Of a stretch of DNA of 5,836 bases, positions 1-4,885 are shown piece by piece. The position numbers were made by a program, and so were the translations under genes. The stretch comes from Spirochaetales bacterium (lineage in GTDB: Bacteria > Spirochaetota > Spirochaetia > Sphaerochaetales > Sphaerochaetaceae). The first letter of the stretch is position 1. Each line of letters begins with the position of its first letter. Location of the stretch: contig JAAZJI010000140.1 of NCBI GenBank assembly GCA_012800465.1, forward strand, positions 1-5,836. The letters are read 5' to 3'. The notes beneath the pieces are model-generated. The model did not search any database and was not told the origin of the DNA. It saw only the letters and a program-made list of their open reading frames with translations.

Positions 1-153
1 AAGCCGATCATCACCACGTGCGTGATAGGGGTACGGGGATACCTCGCTGAACGGATTCTGCGAGGAAACGGCTTCACCGAGGTCTACAACCTCACCGGAG
101 GCCTTCGCTCCTACACCGCGGCGAAGACCGAGCTGGCCCTATTGGATCAATAG
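1..153 (+). CDS. C-terminal end of a rhodanese-domain protein, probably CoA-disulfide reductase/NADH oxidase type (5' truncated)
   Basis: Only the last 50 residues are in the window; the gene enters from the left and ends with TAG. The visible part is the end of a rhodanese domain: a Thr-Thr-Cys segment (Cys at residue 7 of the fragment), then IGVRGYLAERIL and VYNLTGGLRSY. This resembles the CxxGxRxY loop and the 'YNL.GG...' tail of rhodanese modules fused to FAD/NAD(P)H pyridine-nucleotide disulfide oxidoreductases (CoA-disulfide/polysulfide reductases). The Cys would be the persulfide-carrying residue. The fused flavoprotein part is inferred, because it lies outside the window; a stand-alone rhodanese is the alternative. 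The last 7 nt overlap the end of the convergent slyX-like gene. Confidence 0.75.
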   Translation, partial: KPIITTCVIGVRGYLAERILRGNGFTEVYNLTGGLRSYTAAKTELALLDQ

Positions 154-341
154 TGCGGCGGTTTCCGGGAGCCGTCTTCACCCTCATCGAGCTGTTCGAC
201 GATCCGGCGTTCCAGCTGTTCGATGAGGGATTTCAGGCGTTGCAATTCCATCCCCTGTTCCGTCACGACCCCGTTGAGGGTCTCAAGCTTCTCCTGGGCA
301 TAGGTGAGCTGCATCTCCACATTGATTAATCGATCATCCAT
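147..341 (-). CDS. slyX: SlyX-like short coiled-coil protein
   Basis: This 64-residue protein starts MDDRLINVEMQLTYAQEKL. It has the SlyX family layout: one amphipathic helix with 'ExxLxxLNxVVxEQxxEIxxL'-like heptads (residues 4-52), then a short charged tail with a terminal PPHY, close to the 'PPHY' ending seen in many SlyX proteins. The cellular role of SlyX is poorly known. The start was chosen because it gives the family's normal length; the frame stays open further upstream but would run into the kinase gene. There is no Shine-Dalgarno on this strand (TCCTCCC precedes ATG). Translation is therefore either coupled to the kinase, whose TAA ends 7 nt upstream, or from a leaderless transcript. 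An internal EQL repeat (residues 41-43 and 49-51) also shows as a 10-nt DNA direct repeat. Confidence 0.8.
   Translation of the reverse strand: MDDRLINVEMQLTYAQEKLETLNGVVTEQGMELQRLKSLIEQLERRIVEQLDEGEDGSRKPPHY
181..229. repeat. Perfect 10-bp inverted repeat with 29-nt spacer inside the slyX 3' part
   Basis: CCCTCATCGA at 181-190 is the exact reverse complement of TCGATGAGGG at 220-229. On the minus-strand RNA the stem could extend, after a 3-nt bulge, by a GCTG/CAGC pairing. A direct repeat AGCTGTTCGA (190-199 and 214-223) overlaps it and is explained by the repeated Glu-Gln-Leu codons of the coiled coil. The structure sits just beyond the stop of the convergent rhodanese gene, so it could help end that transcript, but no T-run follows. 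It may be a by-product of coding constraint. Confidence 0.4.
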
Positions 342-347
342 GGGAGG

Positions 348-353
348 ATTATA
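348..353 (-). promoter_or_regulatory. Candidate extended -10 box directly upstream of slyX
   Basis: On the minus strand, TGGTATAAT is a perfect extended -10 (TGnTATAAT), followed by 6 nt and the slyX ATG. Transcription would start at or near the A of the ATG, giving a leaderless message. The -35 region is a poor match, which an extended -10 can tolerate. The box overlaps the last codons and TAA stop of the kinase gene, so chance is a real alternative. Confidence 0.4.
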
Positions 354-1518
354 CCACACCCGGCTGCTCGCGGTAGGCGGCGAGCACCGGCTCGAGCAGG
401 CTTCGCTTCTCCCCGATCCGGGTTTCATGGAACATCCCCCCGTGATGGGTCAGGGTGAATCCTCCCGAAGCGCCGCCGGAGACGACCGCTTCGACCAGGT
501 TGCACCGGGTTCCCCCGTGGGAGACGATCGAGGCGAGCACGCCTCCGAGGAAGTTGTCTCCACAGCCGGTGGTGTCCTTGCGCAGCGAGGGGTCCTGTTC
601 CAACAGTTCGTCGATATGGGCGCACACCGGGAAATACGTCAAAGGGGTATGCCCGAAGATGCTCTTGGCGTTCGACCAGGCGACGATCTCCTTCGATCCC
701 CGAGTGATGATTCCGGCCCCCACCCCCGCTTCGGTGAAGAAGGCCGCCGCGTTCTCCACGTCGCTTTCCCCGCTCATCCTCTCCGCTTCCAGGGCGTCGC
801 AGACCAGCAGGTCGACGAACGGATACCCGCTCTCCTCACCGAACGGCCATCGTTCGCTTGATGAGCGGGACTCGTTCATGAAATCGAAGACCGTGCCGAC
901 GATCGTGAGCGCCCCGTTGGCCTTGGCCCGGCGGAGGGCCCGGTCGATCCGGGCGTGGTAGGCCGGCCAGAGGGCGGTCCCGCCGAACAGGACGATGTCG
1001 CTTCGGTACGCATCGTCATCGACCTCCTCGATGCGGGCGGCCGAGCCGAGAAGGTTCACGAAGGTCCGCTCCCCTTTTCCCCCGTGGGCGTGAGGGTCGT
1101 TCAGCACATAGGTCGTCGGGGTGTGCTCCCCTTCGAGGATGAGGAAGCGGGAATCGATCGTCGTCTTGGCGAGATGCTTTCGGATCAGACGGTATTCGGC
1201 ATCGTCGCCGGCGACGCCGTGGAAATGGAACGAATGCGGCGAGTCATACAAGAGTTGGGCGGCGTGGATTAGAGCGATGATCGCCGGTCCGCCGATGTTT
1301 TGGATTCCTTCCTCCGGACGGGGAATCAGGCGGCGCAGCAGGGTATCGAACGGCAGTCCCGTGAACTCGGCAAGCCGCTCGCCGAACACCAGACCGCCGA
1401 CGAGCAACCCTCCGTCGCCGGAGCAGGTGCCCCGATACTCGTCGAACACCGATTTTGAGTAGTTTTCTTCATGAAAGAGGTAATCGATCAAACAACATCC
1501 GATTGCTGAAACCTTCAT
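349..1518 (-). CDS. PfkB-family carbohydrate/nucleoside kinase (substrate unknown)
   Basis: This 389-residue ribokinase-fold kinase would transfer a phosphate from ATP to a sugar or nucleoside hydroxyl in the cytoplasm. It starts MKVSAIGCCLIDY, a typical PfkB first strand ending in the substrate-binding Asp. GGPA at 76-79 corresponds to the family's substrate-loop glycines, and GVAGDD is at 101-106. The PfkB C-terminal signature appears as DTTGCGDNFLGGV at 315-327, with Asp321 as the expected catalytic base; the usual Ala of GAGD is Cys. Between strand 1 and the GG motif lie roughly 35 residues more than in ordinary ribokinases (about residues 20-75). The ATG at 1518 was chosen over an upstream GTG at 1539 because AAGGAG lies 7 nt before it. 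The gene diverges from a WYL-type regulator and is followed closely by slyX. The substrate cannot be read from the sequence. Confidence 0.88.
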   Translation of the reverse strand: MKVSAIGCCLIDYLFHEENYSKSVFDEYRGTCSGDGGLLVGGLVFGERLAEFTGLPFDTLLRRLIPRPEEGIQNIGGPAIIALIHAAQLLYDSPHSFHFHGVAGDDAEYRLIRKHLAKTTIDSRFLILEGEHTPTTYVLNDPHAHGGKGERTFVNLLGSAARIEEVDDDAYRSDIVLFGGTALWPAYHARIDRALRRAKANGALTIVGTVFDFMNESRSSSERWPFGEESGYPFVDLLVCDALEAERMSGESDVENAAAFFTEAGVGAGIITRGSKEIVAWSNAKSIFGHTPLTYFPVCAHIDELLEQDPSLRKDTTGCGDNFLGGVLASIVSHGGTRCNLVEAVVSGGASGGFTLTHHGGMFHETRIGEKRSLLEPVLAAYREQPGVV

Positions 1519-1589
1519 CCGACCGCTCCTTGTCTTCACGATGCGTTATTCCCATCCTAACGCAAGCTTCTCCTTTTAAGACAACACTC

Positions 1590-1652
1590 TGTTGCATTCT
1601 GTTTACCATTCTCCATTCCTATGGTACACTATCCCAAGTTTGTTGCATTCTG
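1590..1652 (+). repeat. Two identical 12-nt direct repeats, candidate operators
   Basis: TGTTGCATTCTG occurs at 1590-1601 and again at 1641-1652, 51 bp apart (about five helical turns). The first copy abuts the predicted -35 box of the regulator gene; the second lies just past its predicted transcription start. The second copy is also part of a small inverted repeat, TTGCA (1643-1647) and TGCAA (1654-1658), with a 6-nt spacer. The first lacks the right arm. A partial third match, TGTTGCA, is at 1684-1690 inside the regulator's first codons. Placement around a divergent promoter next to a DNA-binding protein gene fits an autoregulatory operator, but which protein binds is inference. Confidence 0.6.
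1602..1630 (+). promoter_or_regulatory. Predicted sigma-70-type promoter of the WYL regulator gene
   Basis: TTTACC at 1602-1607 (4 of 6 to the -35 consensus) is separated by 17 nt from TACACT at 1625-1630. The -10 is preceded by TGG, so it is of the extended type. The predicted start is near 1637, giving a leader of about 33 nt that contains the second 12-nt repeat and the G-rich ribosome binding site. Confidence 0.55.
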
Positions 1653-1669
1653 GTGCAAAAGGGGGTGTC

Positions 1670-2635
1670 ATGAAGGGCGAACGTGTTGCACAGATCGAAT
1701 TGCTGCTCCATTCCCATCCCGAAGGACTCCGCCGGGCCGAGATCGCCCGCAGGCTCGGGGTCCACCGCTCGACGATCAGTCGCTACATCGACAAGCTCGC
1801 AGAACACATCGACCTCTATGAAGAGAACAACCTGCTGAAAATCCGGGCGAAGGAGGGCGAAGAGGTGCACGCCCTCTCCGTCTATGAGAGCCTGGCGATC
1901 AACCTCTCGGCGGAGATGCTCCTCAACACCAGCGAGTTCCAAAACCCCCACCTCGCCTCCGGGCTCAGGAAGATCGCGATGAACATGCATTCCTATGCTC
2001 CGAAGATCAGTGAAGCGATCGTTTCGCTGGCGGAGCAGATCGACAAGCAATTGATCGCCCAGAAGGAGAGCAGCGCGTTCAACGCGATCCTCGAGGTCCT
2101 CATCGATGCCTGGGTCAGCGGGCGGATCGTCCGGATCGTCCAGTCGCTGAAAGGGTTCGATTCGATCGAGACCGAGCTCGCCCCCTATTTCATCGGCTTC
2201 CGGGAGACGGACGGGGCGCGCAACCCGATCACCGTCACCGGCCGGCTGCGGCACACCACCGAGATCGTGACGGTCGACATCTCCACGATCACCAGCGCCA
2301 CGATCCTGAACGAGACCTACACGATTCCCGACAACCTCAAGCCCTTCAAGTTCTCCGAATCCCCGGAGACCTTCGATGCGATCGATATGATCCCCCTCAG
2401 CCTCAAGCTGAAGGAACGGTCGGCGATGAACGCGTTCAGGAAGCTGATCCACGGAAAGCCCCAACTGGAAAAGCTCAAGGACGGGTCATGGATCTGCAAC
2501 ATGGATGTCGAGAACTCGATCGAGCTCACCCTGCGAATCATCCAATGCGGCGATGCGGTGGAGATCCTGGGTCCCGAGCACTATCGGCGCCGCTTCAAGA
2601 AACGCCTTGAGGATGTACTGGCGATCTATCGGTGA
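1670..2635 (+). CDS. HTH/WYL-domain transcriptional regulator
   Basis: This 321-residue protein has an N-terminal winged helix-turn-helix (about residues 5-60), with a clear HTH in LRRAEIARRLGVHRSTISRYI at residues 20-40. A middle domain of WYL type follows (about 138-215), including ELAPYFIGFRE at 169-179, though the Trp-Tyr-Leu triplet itself is not conserved. The C-terminal part (about 244-321) ends AVEILGPEHYRRRFKKRLED, matching the usual close of WYL/WCX proteins. Such proteins bind DNA and are thought to sense a nucleotide or nucleic-acid-like ligand. The ATG at 1670 was chosen because GGGGG lies 5 nt upstream and the HTH then begins at the expected distance; the frame is open upstream but runs through the promoter. 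It diverges from the PfkB kinase, which is the most likely target along with its own promoter (inference). Confidence 0.85.
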   Translation: MKGERVAQIELLLHSHPEGLRRAEIARRLGVHRSTISRYIDKLAEHIDLYEENNLLKIRAKEGEEVHALSVYESLAINLSAEMLLNTSEFQNPHLASGLRKIAMNMHSYAPKISEAIVSLAEQIDKQLIAQKESSAFNAILEVLIDAWVSGRIVRIVQSLKGFDSIETELAPYFIGFRETDGARNPITVTGRLRHTTEIVTVDISTITSATILNETYTIPDNLKPFKFSESPETFDAIDMIPLSLKLKERSAMNAFRKLIHGKPQLEKLKDGSWICNMDVENSIELTLRIIQCGDAVEILGPEHYRRRFKKRLEDVLAIYR

Positions 2636-2650
2636 GCGGGACGAATTTTC

Positions 2651-2679
2651 TTGCGGGAACCTCGCTTTATCGGTATGCT
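2651..2679 (+). promoter_or_regulatory. Candidate promoter of the rubredoxin gene
   Basis: TTGCGG (2651-2656) and TATGCT (2674-2679) are separated by exactly 17 nt. The -35 matches 3 of 6 positions and the -10 matches 4 of 6. Transcription would start about 14 nt before the rubredoxin start codon, with the AGGAGG site at 2687-2692 inside the leader. The stretch from the regulator stop to here has no terminator I can recognise, so read-through from the regulator is possible. Confidence 0.45.
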
Positions 2680-2699
2680 AGGGTGCAGGAGGAAATGAG

Positions 2700-2861
2700 A
2701 TGCAACAGTACGAATGTAATCTTTGCGGGTATATCTATGACCCGGCCGTAGGCGATCCTGATAATGGCGTAGCGGCAGGAACCGCTTTTGCCGATATCCC
2801 GGAGGACTGGGTATGCCCCCTCTGTGGTGCACCGAAGTCCGACTTCTCGCCACTCGATTAA
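2700..2861 (+). CDS. Rubredoxin
   Basis: This complete 53-residue rubredoxin is a cytoplasmic one-iron electron carrier. Both knuckles are present: CNLCGY with Cys6 and Cys9, and CPLCGA with Cys39 and Cys42, giving the Fe(S-Cys)4 site. Other family marks are Tyr4, Tyr11, [18 protein letters not shown] (13-30), and the EDWVCP segment with Trp37. The length is exactly that of classical clostridial-type rubredoxins. The start is fixed by AGGAGG 7 nt upstream; another ATG 5 nt earlier is out of frame. The likely partners are reductases for oxygen, superoxide or peroxide detoxification, or the flavoproteins encoded nearby, but no dedicated partner such as desulfoferrodoxin or flavodiiron protein is in the window. 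Base composition is somewhat less GC-rich than the flanking genes. Confidence 0.97.
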   Translation: MQQYECNLCGYIYDPAVGDPDNGVAAGTAFADIPEDWVCPLCGAPKSDFSPLD

Positions 2862-2884
2862 GCAATTCAAGATGTGAACACGGT

Positions 2885-2909
2885 GCAGGGTCCGGGATTC
2901 GGACCCTGC
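2885..2909 (+). terminator. Perfect 10-bp hairpin after rubredoxin, probable terminator or attenuator
   Basis: GCAGGGTCCG (2885-2894) pairs perfectly with CGGACCCTGC (2900-2909) around a 5-nt loop GGATT, 23 nt after the rubredoxin stop. The stem is GC-rich and stable, but only CTTCGTATG follows, so there is no U-tract. It either ends the rubredoxin message by an atypical mechanism or protects its 3' end. The nitroreductase gene begins 58 nt further on. Confidence 0.6.
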
Positions 2910-2918
2910 CTTCGTATG

Positions 2919-2947
2919 CAGACGATCCATCGATTCTTCAGTATATT
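2919..2947 (+). promoter_or_regulatory. Candidate promoter of the first nitroreductase
   Basis: TATATT at 2942-2947 is a 5-of-6 match to the -10 consensus. A weak -35, CAGACG, lies 17 nt upstream at 2919-2924. The leader would be about 14 nt and includes GGAGGA just before the start codon. The rest of the 2862-2967 spacer holds only the hairpin. Confidence 0.4.
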
Positions 2948-2967
2948 GAGCCCATCATGGAGGAACT

Positions 2968-3540
2968 ATGCCTGTACTATCGACATTTCAGGACCGGCGC
3001 GCCTATCGCGCCATGGATGCAAGACCCATCGATGAAGAGGTCCTTACCCGGCTGGTCGAAGCGGCGGTAACCGCTCCGTCAGCGAACAACAGCCAGCCCT
3101 GGCGTTTCATCACCGTCACCGACCCCGCCGTTCTTGCCGAGGTGAAGGGTGCCCTCACCCCGGGCAACTACTGGGCTCAGAGCGCCCCGGCGATCACCGC
3201 CGTCGTGACCAACGACGAGTGGTCGCTTGCCATCGGGGATCGGGTCTTCGCCCCCTTTGAGGTCGGGATGGCCACGATGGCCTATCAGGCCCAAGCGGTC
3301 TCCGAGGGCTTGTACATCCACCCGATCGCCGGCTTCAACGCCGATGCGGTGAAGGAGGCTTTGAAGATTCCCGCTTCCGAGACGCTACTGACCCTCCTGA
3401 TCATCGGGTACCCCGGTGATGATTCCACGCTCAGGGAGCACCACCTTGCAAGCGAGCGCGGCCCGCGGGTCCGCCTGCCTTTGGACCGGGTCTATGCGAA
3501 GGACCGGTGGAACGACGGGCTCCTTCCGAAGAAATCCTGA
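2968..3540 (+). CDS. Small FMN-dependent nitroreductase-family oxidoreductase
   Basis: This 190-residue member of the nitroreductase superfamily is expected to be a homodimeric FMN flavoprotein reducing nitro compounds, quinones or similar acceptors with NAD(P)H. The N-terminal FMN-phosphate motif is DRRAYRAM at 9-16. The second FMN motif is TAPSANNSQPWRFITV at 35-50 (Ser-x-x-Asn-x-Gln-Pro-Trp pattern). Residues 97-119 form the central helix ending IHPIAGF, and LLIIGYPGDD at 143-152 is the conserved strand near the isoalloxazine. The start is supported by GGAGGA 3 nt before ATG; an ATG 11 nt earlier is out of frame. The rubredoxin gene is upstream on the same strand but is separated from it by a hairpin. 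The stop TGA directly abuts the stop of the convergent transporter. The natural substrate is unknown. Confidence 0.9.
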   Translation: MPVLSTFQDRRAYRAMDARPIDEEVLTRLVEAAVTAPSANNSQPWRFITVTDPAVLAEVKGALTPGNYWAQSAPAITAVVTNDEWSLAIGDRVFAPFEVGMATMAYQAQAVSEGLYIHPIAGFNADAVKEALKIPASETLLTLLIIGYPGDDSTLREHHLASERGPRVRLPLDRVYAKDRWNDGLLPKKS

Positions 3541-4803
3541 TCAGTGCTGGACGTTTTCCAGGTCGATGAGCGCCTTGAGGCGCTCATCCTCGGTGACGAT
3601 CACCTCGCTCTCCTTGATGAAGAACGTGGCGACCAGGGAGCCCAGGAGGATCGTCGCGAGGATTGCCGGAAGAACCAGCTGATAGCGCTCCTTGATGATC
3701 GTCGTGACGAAGAGGATGACGACGGTGGCGAGCTGGCTGAAAAACTGGAGGATCGCCTGGATGACCTTCTCGTTGATCCCGTGTCCGAGCTCGGTGGCGT
3801 ATTGGCTGCCGATCGGGATCGAGGCCAACAGCCCGCCGCCCAGGATCGCCGCTCCGACCAGGGCGACCGTGATGTCGCCGCTGAGAAGCAGAAGGCTCCC
3901 GGGAACCGCCGTGAGGGCGCAGAGGATGTAGAACACCTTCCGTTTCCGGAAGCGGTCGCTCAACGCGGGGATGACGACCGCCGAAACCATTCCGAACAGG
4001 AGCATCGTCACCGCCAGGATCCCGTTGGAGTCGACGAACCCCAGGAATTCACTGATTTCATCGATCTTGATGAAAACCGTCATCAGAACCGCCCACGATG
4101 TGGCGAACTCGATGATGAGGATCCTGAGCGAACGGCGGCTGAACGCCAGGCGGAAGGCGTGGCCGAACTGCAGCTCCTCCTGCTTGAACGTGGATGACGG
4201 GGTCGGAGGGCGCTCCCGGACGAGGACGGCGCTGACCGCGGCGAGGATGATCGAGATCATCGCCCACATCCTCATCAGCTGCTCGATCCCCTTTTGGGAG
4301 CGAACGACGAAGAGGGGGGAAAGGACCATGACGAGGGCCAGAGAAAGGTACTGGCTCGCCTGGATGATCCCCACCGCCATTCCCCGCTCCCGGATCGGGA
4401 ACCAGCGGCTCGTCATCTCGGTGATGCCGGTGAGGGTGAACGTCTGGGCGAGGCCGAGAAGAATCTGACCGAACAGGACGGTCTTGAAGGAGGTGAGGTA
4501 GAGGGTCTTGGTCATCGCTCCGAAGATGATCAGGCCGGATGAGATCCAACAGGTGATCCGCATGCCGAGCTTGCGGATGACCCAGCCGGAAGGGATCGAG
4601 AAGAGGACGTAGACGACCAGGTAGGTGAGGGAAAGGAGATCGACCGGATTGAAGAACCGAAGATGGATCTGGTCTCGGTAATAGGCGTTCACGATCCGCC
4701 CCACGGGAGCGAAGTTGAGCCACTGCAGGCTTCCGGCGAGCACAAGGTTGATGAGACTGATCAGCACGACCCACCGGTAGCGGTACACCCTTACGCTTCT
4801 CAT
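3541..4803 (-). CDS. Major facilitator superfamily transporter
   Basis: This 420-residue inner-membrane carrier has about 12 predicted membrane segments. The first is at 11-33 (starting RWVVLISLINLVLAG, with QWLNFAPV as in FLVCR-type/MFS_1 carriers). The MFS motif A loop is GWVIRKLGMR (73-82), with its echo DRFRKRK (283-289) in the second half. A charged cytoplasmic loop (about 196-225) joins the halves. The tail after 397 is acidic and cytoplasmic. The substrate cannot be deduced. Three ATGs are possible (4815, 4812, 4803). I chose 4803 because the product then starts MRSVRVYRYRW, like relatives, and a -10 box sits 7 nt upstream; none of the three has a strong Shine-Dalgarno. The gene diverges from the NfsA-like nitroreductase and ends flush with the other one, so it may carry a substrate or product of these enzymes (inference). 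Confidence 0.9.
   Translation of the reverse strand: MRSVRVYRYRWVVLISLINLVLAGSLQWLNFAPVGRIVNAYYRDQIHLRFFNPVDLLSLTYLVVYVLFSIPSGWVIRKLGMRITCWISSGLIIFGAMTKTLYLTSFKTVLFGQILLGLAQTFTLTGITEMTSRWFPIRERGMAVGIIQASQYLSLALVMVLSPLFVVRSQKGIEQLMRMWAMISIILAAVSAVLVRERPPTPSSTFKQEELQFGHAFRLAFSRRSLRILIIEFATSWAVLMTVFIKIDEISEFLGFVDSNGILAVTMLLFGMVSAVVIPALSDRFRKRKVFYILCALTAVPGSLLLLSGDITVALVGAAILGGGLLASIPIGSQYATELGHGINEKVIQAILQFFSQLATVVILFVTTIIKERYQLVLPAILATILLGSLVATFFIKESEVIVTEDERLKALIDLENVQH
3565..3588. terminator. Perfect 10-bp hairpin in the 3' end of the MFS gene, possible bidirectional terminator
   Basis: GATGAGCGCC (3565-3574) pairs with GGCGCTCATC (3579-3588) around a TTGA loop. It lies 24 nt beyond the nitroreductase stop and within the last codons of the convergent transporter (encoding DERLKALI). 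A second small hairpin, GGTGA-CGA-TCACC, follows at 3592-3604. Neither strand has a T-run afterwards. Since the two genes share no intergenic space, this is the only visible structure that could stop the nitroreductase transcript. Confidence 0.5.
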
Positions 4804-4810
4804 GGTCTTC

Positions 4811-4840
4811 ATCATACAACACCGGAGGTCGATGTGTATA
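4811..4840 (-). promoter_or_regulatory. Candidate promoter of the MFS gene (leaderless geometry)
   Basis: On the minus strand, TATACA (4835-4840, 4 of 6 to -35) is followed after 18 nt by TATGAT (4811-4816, 5 of 6 to -10). The ATG at 4803 begins 7 nt after the -10, so transcription would start at the start codon itself. The same stretch contains two earlier ATGs; if one of those is the real start, this box is coding instead. Confidence 0.4.
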
Positions 4841-4850
4841 TCCGGATGGT

Positions 4851-4878
4851 GGTACAAGCGACTCTCTTTTCCTATACT
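4851..4878 (+). promoter_or_regulatory. Candidate promoter of the NfsA-like nitroreductase gene (leaderless geometry)
   Basis: TATACT (4873-4878, 5 of 6 to -10) lies 7 nt before the ATG at 4886. GGTACA (4851-4856, 3 of 6 to -35) is 16 nt upstream of it. No Shine-Dalgarno is present between the -10 and the ATG. The promoter is back-to-back with that of the MFS gene, with 10 bp between the two -35 boxes. Confidence 0.5.
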
Positions 4879-4885
4879 TGTCACC

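Larger units (their letters stand above)
1519..1669. promoter_or_regulatory. Divergent control region between kinase and regulator genes
   Basis: This 151 bp spacer must hold the start signals for both genes and is visibly more AT-rich than the coding DNA around it. On the minus strand, AAGGAG (1526-1531) is the kinase ribosome binding site. On the plus strand, a run of G at 1661-1665 stands just before the regulator ATG. CATTCT-type motifs recur at 1595, 1607, 1614 (as CATTCC) and 1646. I could not settle a kinase promoter: TTGTCT with a 19-nt spacing to TAGGAT on the minus strand is the best but weak candidate. Confidence 0.7.

Noticed and set aside
190..223. 10-nt direct repeat AGCTGTTCGA inside slyX as a possible regulatory repeat
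   Set aside because: Both copies encode the same Glu-Gln-Leu turn of the coiled-coil heptads, so protein repetition explains it.
304..861. Plus-strand open frames opposite the PfkB kinase
   Set aside because: No domain or ribosome binding site supports them, and the opposite strand encodes an intact kinase with a conserved DTTGCGD motif.
1619..2464. Long minus-strand open frame (281 codons) opposite the WYL-type regulator
   Set aside because: It is the antisense shadow of a GC-rich gene: composition is dominated by Asp, Arg, Gly, Leu and Val with no recognisable domain, and it would run through the regulator's promoter. The plus-strand protein has clear HTH and WYL-type features.
2626..2930. 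Minus-strand short open frames over the rubredoxin gene
   Set aside because: They are antisense to a perfectly conserved rubredoxin with its own Shine-Dalgarno and show no family resemblance of their own.
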